From positions 142,659,133 to 142,723,132 of the forward strand of contig NC_079148.1 in NCBI RefSeq assembly GCF_945859685.1: 64,000 bases of DNA, given 5' to 3'. Positions 56,051 to 64,000 of the stretch are shown piece by piece. The notes beneath the pieces were generated by a model. It ran no database searches. It worked only from the letters and a program-made list of their open reading frames with translations, and was not told where the DNA came from. The number at the start of each line of letters is the position of its first letter. Positions within the stretch are counted from its first letter, which is position 1. A program made the translations under genes and the position numbers. This DNA comes from Eupeodes corollae. Taxonomy: Eukaryota; Arthropoda; Insecta; Diptera; Syrphidae.

Positions 56051-56226
56051 GATTATGAGAAACGAATCAAGACAATTTTGCCAGCCGAAAATGAAAAATG
56101 GTATTTTTTTAAACGCAACTAACTTCACACCTGTTTACAAATGTCAAAATGTGAATGTTGGAAAAGTTTTAAGTTTAAATTTGATTTGCATTCGGTTCGG
56201 TAAAATGTTTTTTCATTGCGATTACT

Positions 56227-56450
56227 TTCTTGAAAGCGAAGATGAACCTGAATCCGAAGGAGGAATGCGTGTAACAAGGGCACTCTTAAAAGATTCATCC
56301 GACCCAATGAGCCTTTCAAGTTCTACGTAAGTAAATGAAAATCCTTTTGTTCATGCTGTATTGAAGTAAATTCCTAAAATATTTTCAAGGTTCAAGCAAC
56401 TTTTTCGCCTGAACAAGAAAGCGTTTAAATATGTATTGACATGCGAGTAC
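56227..56450 (+). pseudogene. HARBI1-like transposase fragment with a spliceable intron
   Basis: Upstream part reads SEDEPESEGGMRVTRALLKD followed by SSDPMSLSSS and then hits a perfect GTAAGT donor after 56326. A TATTTTCAAG acceptor ends at 56389. Joining across these 63 bp continues the frame as TFKQLFRLNKKAFKYVLTC. The D-SDPxxLSxxxFxxLFRLNK pattern is the start of Harbinger-type nucleases and of the domesticated HARBI1 family. After 56450 coding potential ends, so only the N-terminal region remains. It could instead be a terminal piece of a host gene whose other exons are elsewhere, but I favour a transposon remnant. Confidence 0.55.
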
Positions 56451-56570
56451 AGTTTTTTACGATTATCGTTTTTCGTAATCGCAACTTTACAAATACGCGC
56501 TTCTGCAACCGTTTTTCGTAATCTCAATTTCACAAATACTCCGTATTAAAAACGATTATCGTTTTTCATA
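56451..56570 (+). repeat. Short imperfect repeat of an ACGATTATCGTTTTTCGTAAT-like unit
   Basis: ACGATTATCGTTTTTCGTAA at 56459, a TTTTTCGTAATC-bearing repeat near 56511 and ACGATTATCGTTTTTCATAA near 56551, separated by CAACTTTACAAATACGCG-like spacers. Three degenerate units of about 45-50 bp. Confidence 0.6.
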
Positions 56571-56883
56571 ATAACCCCCAGATTTGAATCAAGGGTATCA
56601 AAACCCATGGCAAAAGTCTGATTTTGTTGCCAGTGATACTGATAGACACTGTAGAGTTGCGCCCTGAATGTCCACAGTTTTATGTAACAATTAATTTATT
56701 GCCCAACTCTGCAAACCTAGAAAAGTCAATTTAAAAGACATTCCGATTTTCCTTCAATAAATTTTGATATTAAATAATTATTGTATTTGGGTAATGTATG
56801 TATGTGTTTGTGTGCTGTGCAATTAACTTAAAATAAAAAAAATGTTTTTTTGTTGTTGTATTTCAAATACATGGAGAACGATC

Positions 56884-57805
56884 CTAATTCTTATCAGCTT
56901 CGGTAGCACTTATAAAATTATCCAGACCCATTGGATCAAGACTTCCGAATTCTCTGCGTTTTTTCTTTTCAGCAGGAGTCGGTTGTGGAATGATTTGACC
57001 AGTTTTCTTCTCAATAATTTCATGAAGTTTCTTGGTGTCTGCATCACCTTGTCTGGTATTTGCCATGTTTATTAGGCTCTTTTCAATAAAAAAAAGTACT
57101 TATATTTCAATGAAGATAAAGAAATTGAAAAATATTTACTTCGAACTCCTGACCAAGGTATTCTTTTGATTCTGTGTTCAATTCAGGAGTTGGATTGCCC
57201 AACATCACATCACCAAGGAATCGGTATATTTTTCTACAGAAAGAAAGAGTTAAGTTTTATACCTACAAGGAATTTAATTTCTTCAAAAAAGAACTTACTG
57301 GAAGTCGACTCCTCCATTATCCTTTGGATTAGGATGATGTGCCATATCCGCAATTGCAAGCATAATGAGCGCACTCTCATACTTTGCTTCATGATTAAAG
57401 TTCTTTGATTTGTAATACTCAAGCCAGCTGTTGATATTTTTGTAACACACCGAGTTGCATTCCTCATGGACATGGTCCTGAGCGGCTTTAGTTTTTTCAT
57501 TTACAAATTCTACAAAGTACATTTTAGAAGAATCTTAAATAAAATAGATATCTGCATTAATACTTACTTGCGGCTTCTTCGGAAGAGATTTTCGTGTGCT
57601 TAATTGCATTAGCACAACTTTTGGGATCACTTCCATTGTCTTTTAAATGGTTCATTATCAATTTACGATTGTACAGGCTAACAACCTTTCGATCTGGTGA
57701 AGTTCTTGTTTTTTTCTTAGAAGAGCCCGGCTTTTCATTTGGTTTGTCGGCTTCTTCAACTTCTACCTCATTCGGAATTGGCGTTGATTCAGGTAAATCA
57801 GACAT
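56884..57805 (-). CDS. Unrecognised lysine-rich four-exon gene
   Basis: Exons (minus): 57805-57568, 57509-57299, 57233-57140, 57078-56884; introns 58, 65 and 61 bp with GTAAGT/GTAAGT/GTAAAT donors and phases that agree at every junction. The product has 245 residues from MSDLPEST; an in-frame ATG 14 codons upstream (57847) would give 259. Seen: acidic N-terminus, then a basic serine/lysine stretch (KPGSSKKKTRTSPDRK, about 25-40), a mostly helical polar middle (NRKLIMNHLKDNGSDP, VNEKTKAAQDHVHEECNSVC, ALIMLAIADMAHHPNPKDN), a helical LGDVMLGNPTPELNTESKEY part and a C-terminus with KKTGQIIPQPTPAEKKKRRE, a likely nuclear localisation signal. No signal peptide or membrane segment. Probably nuclear. 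I do not recognise the family. Confidence 0.8.
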
Positions 57806-57847
57806 ATTTGCGGCTTGAAATTGTTTTTGAAAGTTTTGTTTTAGCAC

Positions 57848-58965
57848 AAAAATTGAATTTTTGTTATTTTTCCTTGTTTCTTGTTTGATGTTTGGTTGAT
57901 TGATGGCTGGTGGGTGAAAAAGGTTTGTTTGTTTGTGTTTTGTCTTTTTATTTTGACATTAGAGACGTCATTGTGTTTTTATTAAAATTAGCTGTGTTCA
58001 ATGAGACAAAATATAACAGAGGAACCTAAGGTGCGTTTGTGAAGCTAAATTTGCACGGTATTTTTCAGAAAAAGAAACGTCGGTAGGAGACTGTTGAATT
58101 TAAAAAAATAACGATTTATTTCTTGTTATCTTGGAGTGGAACTAAGAAAGGGAGTTTTTCATATTAATTTTAAAATAGATATTGGGCTCGCAATTAGTTT
58201 CGTTATGGATTTGAGATAGTTTGGGTTTCTGAAGTTTTTTCTTTTCTTCGTGGTTTAAAAATTAATCTGCGTGATAAACAGTGAAGATTTTCAGAAGTAA
58301 GGACGCAATTTTAATAGAATTTTCAATTTATTGGACGATGAAAAAGCATTTAACGTCATAATTGAAGATTGAAAAATAGTGTATAAGTTGTCCAATTTTG
58401 ATATTCTCCCAAATCAAACTTTGAAAATTTTTTGGAAATTTTATATCTCTATTTGAAAAGTAAAAGAATTCATAAGAGATTGTAATCCTAGAAAAATTCA
58501 TTTTAGAATTGCGTCAGTACAGTGTTCTTCTTTGACGTCTTTGTATGTAAACTCTATATCATGGAGCTTCTTATATTTTAATCGCCGTAGCCTCAAGGTG
58601 GCGTTGAAAGTTTTGTATATAAAAGTTACGTAAAAAAACTGCAATGGGTAATGTCTACGTAGCCACTAGGTGTCGCCCTCGTGAAAACACACAATGATAG
58701 TACTATATGTTTTATATATAAAGATTAAGTCTCGTTTTTTAGCGTTCATTGGACTTACAGGTCCCTTAATCTTTTAATATTAACATTGAAATGAGATGTT
58801 TTTCATCTATTGATTGTTAAACAAATGGCAAAGTAAGCAATTAAGTGTTTTTTTGGGAGTCTATTAGTAATAAAGTGGGCAATTGCGAAAAATGATCAGT
58901 AGCAGACTAGTTTTCATATTAGAAGGTTGATGCAATTGAAATTTGTCAGAATGTTTTACAACTCT
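57848..58965. other. Intergenic, no supportable feature
   Basis: The 5' UTR and promoter of the four-exon gene should lie just above 57848. Rest is AT-rich without open frames of interest. Confidence 0.4.
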
Positions 58966-59003
58966 AGTACCCGTGGCATGATGGTTAGTACGTTGGACTG
59001 TTG
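58966..59003 (+). repeat. tRNA-derived SINE head, truncated
   Basis: AGTACCCGTGGCATGATGGTTAGTACGTTGGACTGT (given in part) matches the first 38 bp of the SINE at 63884 including the A box, then breaks and passes into LINE 6. Confidence 0.7.
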
Positions 59004-59015
59004 TTAGTGACGAGA

Positions 59016-60660
59016 TTGAGCTTCAGCTCATCTTTAACTCAATAAAAAACAAAAAGTCAGGTGTTGATGGTATATCCAACGTTGTACTAAGGCATTTACC
59101 GATGGAAGAAATTAACATTTACACCACACTCTTCAATAATGCACTGAATAATGCATATAATCCAGTGCATTGGAAGACCGCTGTGGTTCATCCTATCCCG
59201 AAAAAGTGAAAGGACAACTCCAACATGTTTTATCTTCAGTCGATAAGTCTTCTTTCGAGCATCAGCAAAGTTTTCGAGAAGATCATGACTAAATGGTCTG
59301 CGGACAACAAAATTATTCCGGATAAACAGTTCGGGTTTAAGGCGGGTCATGACACAATTCATGCAACGCCTAAACTCTTTTCTGATATCCAATGAAATAA
59401 ATCAAAACAACAATGCACAGGTGCTGCTCTGGTTGATTTGGAAAAGGCCTTTGACACCGTATGGTTAGAGCGTCCTTACCTAAAACTGAGCAGTTTTGGC
59501 ATAAGCAAGCCGTTGTTGTATATACTTTATGATATGCTTAACGGTAGAAAGTTTTTTGTCAAAAGTGGCAATGTAACTTCTACCACAACATTCTCAATTA
59601 AAAATGGTCTTCAACAGGGATCGGTGAATTCACCGATTCTCTTCAGCATTTACAATAGCGATCTGATAGGTAGTCTTACAAAGGCAATTGCGTACGCCTA
59701 CGATCTAATTGCGTACAGACCGGCCCAAAAGGTTGAGGTTGTTAGAATTCTCTTGCAGCGTGATTTCGACAAGATTCAGCGATATTGCGACGACTGGACA
59801 CTGAAAATAATTGTCCAGAAGTCGGAGACAATTCTATTCTGGACTCCGTTGACTAGGGCCACGAGGGAAACGTGAAAGAATTGGCGCTAGATGGTCATCG
59901 TTGATCTTCACGGGCAGCCAATAGCGAGCAAGAGTGTAGTGAAGTACGTCGGTATCTGGTAAAATCAGTATTTATATTTCGACATACATATAAATGCTGC
60001 TCTGACCAGGGCCAGAAGAGGCTTTGCTCTGACGAAACGGCCGTTTTAGAGCAGTCGGCTTGACCCCAGAGTGAAGGTTATTTGCTACATGGCCCTAATA
60101 CTGCCGATAATCGTTAATGGTTGTCCTGTATGGTTCAATGTTGCCACTTCACAGATGGAGAAGTTTCGGGTGTTCAAACGGCAGTGTTAACGACGCTGTA
60201 CCGGCTTATATCGAACAGCCGAATCTTCGTACGTGCATTACTATTCCAACGAAGTCCTATACAACGGTGCTCGAGTTAAAAGAATTGACAATTTCGTGAT
60301 AAGACTCGTCACATTGCAAGAGCTCTCACTTTGACCAACAAATTCATTTTCGGGGCGTTCTATCCGAATGACGAATATTTACAGAGTGCACGCTTGATGA
60401 GCGGCGTCATTCCACCAGAGTCATTCCTTTCCGCTTATCTACCACATCAGACGACGAACCGTGGATAGGTGACTCCTGTAAAATCGGGAACTTCATGGAA
60501 CAAGGCGGAACAGAGCTCCTTTGGTTCAGTAGGGCTGAGTGCGAACGGGACCGAACTGATAGGGTGAAGCAGGAGAACCAGTTTTGGTGGATTCAATCGG
60601 CACTTGATAGTGGGTAGTCGGGATGGGCTTTTAAGCCTTGGCCGGCTTACAGATAGGTTA
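59016..60660 (+). mobile_element. LINE 6, Jockey-type reverse transcriptase remnant
   Basis: Blocks in order: IKNKKSGVDGISNVVLRHLP, NNAYNPVHWKTAVVHPIPKK, a stop, SISLLSSISKVFEKIM, KQFGFKAGHDTIHA, then an intact 145-codon frame (59438-59875) with GAALVDLEKAFDTVWLERPY (catalytic Asp present), GLQQGSVNSPILFSIYNSDL and YAYD where YADD is expected. Downstream thumb blocks (VRKAF..., YGCPVWFNVATSQMEKFRVF) are frameshifted. The catalytic YADD is lost, and stops abound. Confidence 0.75.
59438..59875 (+). pseudogene. LINE 6 reverse transcriptase core with mutated YADD
   Basis: 145 codons. The first palm Asp (LVDLEKAFDTVW) and the QGS block are present, but the second motif reads AIAYAYDLIAY, replacing the first of the two essential Asp residues by Tyr. 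The enzyme would be dead even without the frameshifts around it. Confidence 0.75.
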
Positions 60661-60691
60661 GAGATTGAATTAATACAAATTAATAAAAAAA

Positions 60692-60905
60692 AGTGCGTTG
60701 GACTGTCATGCGAGAGGTCTTGGGTTCGATCACTGCCTATGCCACCTAAAGTTTTATTCACGTGAACTGACTCTTGCGAGGAATTCACAAATTCTCCTCC
60801 ATCCCTGCAATTACTCGCACACAAGAATGGTTGAGAGTTGTAAGTCACTAGGTCCTGATTCTCTACGGACTGTTGCGCCATCTAATTTGTTTTTATTTAT
60901 AAGTC
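60692..60905 (+). repeat. tRNA-derived SINE, 5'-truncated, with body
   Basis: GTGCGTTGGACTGTCATGCG onwards, with the B box GGGTTCGATCAC, the CTGCCTATGCCACC end of the tRNA-like part, then about 160 bp of unrelated body ending GTTGCGCCATCTAATTTG and an AT-rich tail. Same family as 63884. Confidence 0.75.
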
Positions 60906-60909
60906 TAGC

Positions 60910-62516
60910 CAATTTTTGAGAAGTAGTAAATCAGAAACAGTTTTGCTATACTCACTTTAACACTTAAATTCAAAACTCTAGTACTTACTCGTTTTTCCTG
61001 CCCATAATACTTTGGAAAATATTTTTGAGGATTTAGTAGGCTATTTAAAATTACAAACAAAAGATTTCCAGAACTATCTTACCAACTTTTATCAAACCAT
61101 TGGAAACTTATACCTCTTGCGCCAGATTTACATACATTTTATATCTCCATAACCATCCAGGATGCAGTAACCGTAATCAAAGACTGTAGGGTTTAAAAAA
61201 AGGCAATAAGAGTTGATACCTGTATTGCACTTTAATCTAAAGTACATTGACAGTTGTATTGGTGGCGCTAGTGATAGTGATATCCCCCATTTTGTTCGTT
61301 CCCCCCATCAGTGTTCTATAGTTTTATATACAATGAAAGCGGTTGAACTTTTGTAATATTTCAAATTAAAAAACATTGCGTCCTTGATATCGCTGATAAA
61401 ACAACATGACACAAGAAACTTTTATCACAAGTACTTCTTTAAGATGACCCCATTATTCTATTTTTATTCAAAGCAAAAACATGATAAATTAATTTTTATC
61501 ACAAGTACCGACTTTTTTTATATTACTTTGCGTTCTATATTTACATGCTTGTATAATTGCAAGATATAAACTGGGGATTTCCAGCTTTATAATTAAAGTT
61601 TTGCGAAAAATCAAGTTTACTGTATTAAATTTTTAATTTTTCTTCTCTAAGTACTAAGCAATTATTAATAGTTGCTGGTTAAAACATATTTTTATTCGGA
61701 GTGACCGCAAAACGCATATAATAATTAATATTGAATTCCATGTAGATAAAGGCAACTAATATTGCAAAACCGATATTTTTATGAATTTGACTCAAATTTA
61801 ATTGAAGTTAGTTAAAGCAAAAATAATTATTTATAAATTTTCGTTATCGAAGTTGACAAAATTAAATATTTATAAACAAACAGGTTTTAGGAAAGTAAAC
61901 AATTTTCGAAGGTCATTTCCTGTTTTCATACCTTAACTTCACTTTTTATTTTTGTATTTATTTTTAAAAAGCTTGCCAAAACGTAAATAACGATCATTTG
62001 GAAATTTCTCAAAGCGTTTTCATATCGTAAACGCATACTTACACCCAACACATTGTACGCGCCAATTGCGAATTCCAAGAAAAATTCCCTATGCCTTGCG
62101 CTTTCCTAGAAATTGTTGTCGTGCTTCGACCTAATCCAAGTCATTTCTTCATCATATCTCTCTTTAAAATATGTACTTTCAATTATCATACCACAACTCA
62201 GATACAACAAGTCATTATAGCCAACCCGTCAAAGCTCTCTAAGTGACGTCGTCGTTGTCGAATGAAGTAGATACATATACAATTTCCAGCTGGTTGTGGT
62301 TTGTGGAATTCCCCATAAACTTGGTCATGTAGCTTACTCCACTCTACCAAACTTGGACTTCTCATTCTCAGTGTGTATCTTAATCCATATCAAGTCGGAC
62401 GACAATCTTCTTCACTCCTCTAGTGATGATTTTACAAGAACTTTACCTGTGAATTGATTGAACACGCATTCGATTTATTAATATTGACAGTTAAAAATAA
62501 ACAAAACTAAGTTAAA
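60910..62516. other. Upstream region of the PGRP-like gene
   Basis: AT-rich, no supported gene; presumably holds promoter and 5' UTR of the exon at 62517. Signals could not be pinned down. Confidence 0.4.
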
Positions 62517-62819
62517 ATGTACGATCAGACAATGCATCCAATGTCATCGGCGGCAAGCAACGCCTTGATGAGCCTTCAAAATCGAGGTGCAACAAATTCA
62601 GCTAATACATCAGGAGCAGCAGCGGCATCTACAGCTGGAAATGTTGCCCAAAATCTTTTTGAAAATCCAGCCATTCAGCCGTCAAGTGTCATCAATTTAT
62701 CGAATTCAAGTGACGTAGTGATCGGGCCAATGACACAATATCAAGGACCTGTCACAATCTATCAATATATGGATGCCACAGTTGAGGCCAGATCTATGCA
62801 GGCGAATGGTGGTGGTAGG
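62517..62819 (+). CDS. N-terminal exon with RHIM-like motif, probable PGRP (LC/LA/LE type)
   Basis: ATG at 62517 in a good context (TTAAAATG). About 100 residues: Met/Ser/Ala-rich start, an Ala/Thr/Ser stretch (24-45), then SSDVVIGPMTQYQGPVTIYQ at residues 64-83. The core V-x-I-G-x4-Y-x-G pattern resembles the cryptic RHIM amyloid motif by which fly peptidoglycan recognition receptors PGRP-LC/LE and the adaptor IMD signal to Relish. The exon ends in a Gly run at a GTAGGT/GTATAC donor; the exact splice point (62814 or 62819) is open. The membrane helix and amidase-like PGRP domain would follow beyond the window. Identification rests on the motif only. Confidence 0.6.
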
Positions 62820-63883
62820 TATACAAAAATCCAAGTGTTCAAATGTGGGTTGTATCTAAATTTTGAAAAAAGATAAATTTGTCGATAGAAAAAAAATTAA
62901 ATTGTTTACAATTTCGATCATTTGTTTGCGTGCTATTGAAATATGTAATTGCGCAGCTCATCGCACCTGAAATTATTTTGATGGAAGGCTGACCTTGGAT
63001 ATATTTTTTCAAGGCAAAACATTTGAAATATTTTGATTCATGATTTTTAGTTTTCTGTAACAGTTATTTGTATCTAAATGTTTGACATTTTTGAGAGTTT
63101 CGGCAGTTTTTTCTCTCAGTTATGTAAGTCGTATGGATCTCTTATTAAAATGAAAAACATACTTAATAATTTAGATTTACATCTTATTAAAAATGATGTT
63201 AATAATTCATTAACAACTTCCAATTCTCTTAAAAAATAACAAAAAAAAACAGCTTTTAACATTGCAAATTACCAGTGAAAATAAGCTTTGAAATATTTCA
63301 AGTTTAAGCTTCAGATAAATTAATCTTATTCTCTAACTAAGCTTAATACTCTCTTGTCATGTATTTACATTTTCATTTGTTTTAAACAAATTGGTATTTC
63401 TGTTTTCATTTTCTGTATAAAAATTAAGGTATCATTAACATATTGATGAAACGCTTTTAATGAGATGTAACTTCTTCTAAAGTTTAACAGGTTTAGATTT
63501 CTGTTAAAATACTCAAGTATTCTTTTAATGGGAAACTGACATAACATGCTATAAAATATTTTCCTATAATCTACCTGTCAAGTTATATTTACGATTGAAG
63601 TAATGACTTTTCAAAAATATTGAACGATACTTGGATAAAAAAAATGGTCGAATGTCCATAAGAAGCCACTAAGACATTGTAATCAGTTTTTGAAAAAAGG
63701 TCACTAAACATTTTATTAATTATAAATTTTCGTCAAATTACATTTTTGTATTGTTTTTTTTTATGATATGTACTTAAATATTTATGTATCTGCATAAACA
63801 GATGAAAACTATTTGGATAAACGTCAAATAATGTTTAATCCTCGGTTAAAGAATTTTAATTTACCTATTTCAATGGGTTTTTG
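62820..63883 (+). other. Start of intron 1 of the PGRP-like gene
   Basis: No second exon could be recognised; sequence is AT-rich with only chance frames. Confidence 0.45.
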
Positions 63884-63980
63884 TAGTACCCGTGGTATGA
63901 TGGTTAGTGCGTTGGACTGTCATGCAAGGGGTCTTGGGTTCAATCCCTGCCTGTGCCACCTTAATTAAAAAAAAAAAAAA
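63884..63980 (+). repeat. tRNA-derived SINE head with A-tail
   Basis: A tRNA-like cloverleaf spans about 63892-63959: 5' GTGGTAT pairs with 3' GTGCCAC, the A-box region is TGATGGTTAGTG, the B box is GGGTTCAATCCC (63936-63947), and the anticodon loop reads CTGTCAT, i.e. GTC as in tRNA-Asp. It ends CC and is followed by TTAATT and an A-run. The same sequence heads two other copies nearby, so it is a SINE and not a unique tRNA gene. Past the A-run, CGCGGGTACT at the window edge mirrors AGTACCCGTG, perhaps an adjoining inverted copy. Confidence 0.8.
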
Positions 63981-64000
63981 ATTAATTTTCGCGGGTACTG

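Noticed and set aside
60447..60881. 144-codon minus-strand frame
   Set aside because: Spans the junction of LINE 6 and a SINE in antisense; no protein family signal.
63884..63960. Genuine tRNA-Asp gene
   Set aside because: The anticodon stem pairs poorly, no CCA-independent terminator is evident, and the same sequence occurs as the head of other nearby SINE copies with A-tails.
1..64000. CRISPR arrays, bacterial operons or ribosome binding sites
   Set aside because: The spliced genes, LINEs and poly(A) signals show eukaryotic DNA; the regular repeats are satellites without spacers of uniform unique sequence.

Overview
The window looks like a nuclear segment of a brachyceran fly genome. It is AT-rich, has short (58-73 bp) introns with canonical GT/AG ends in the host genes, and encodes an RNA polymerase II subunit 3 of fly type, a probable IMD-pathway receptor exon and two tandem SLC2-like sugar transporters. 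The species cannot be named from sequence alone. Roughly half of the window is mobile DNA or its debris.

Host genes. (1) Two paralogous minus-strand sugar transporters, each with three coding exons. Gene 1 (exon 1 at 29750-29990, exons 2-3 at 21128-19762, 513 aa) and gene 2 (exon 1 at 40123-40333, exons 2-3 at 34767-33361, 514 aa) share exon phases, a 167-bp exon 2 and a long intron 1 (8.6 and 5.4 kb) filled with transposons. (2) RPB3, intronless, 275 aa, minus strand, 53550-54377. (3) An unrecognised four-exon lysine-rich minus-strand gene at 56884-57805 (245 aa). (4) The first coding exon of a plus-strand gene at 62517-62819 with a RHIM-like motif, probably a peptidoglycan recognition protein of the PGRP-LC/LA/LE type, which runs off the window.

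Mobile DNA, left to right: a DD41D (rosa-like) mariner at 0.1-1.4 kb; a gutted Ty3/gypsy element on the minus strand (1.5-6.4 kb); RTE-like and other LINE pieces at 13-19.4 kb; a Tc3-like element with perfect 28-bp TIRs at 23.7-25.6 kb hosting a TTAA-flanked MITE; a LINE at 26.3-28.1 kb; a PIF/Harbinger remnant at 42 kb; an RNase H-bearing LINE with target-site duplication at 44.8-46.5 kb; two piggyBac remnants and a Jockey fragment at 46.7-49.7 kb; a Tc1-like element at 50.1-52.6 kb; a Jockey-type LINE and tRNA-derived SINEs at 59-64 kb. At least four families of short inverted-repeat elements are scattered between and inside genes.

The most unusual component is an unrecognised AT-rich repeat element present five times, always in plus orientation (1885-4637, 8549-9577 plus a tail at 11632-11700, 17522-18944, 28122-29279, 50501-51945). 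It has a conserved head, an internal array of about 175-bp tandem units, a conserved 3' domain with a variable 8-bp minisatellite, and a terminal hairpin; an 11-bp sequence near its head is the inverted repeat of its tail. Three copies demonstrably interrupt other transposons (gypsy integrase, LINE reverse transcriptase, Tc1 transposase). The first copy also contains an apparently perfect 830-bp duplicate of the neighbouring mariner plus its flank.
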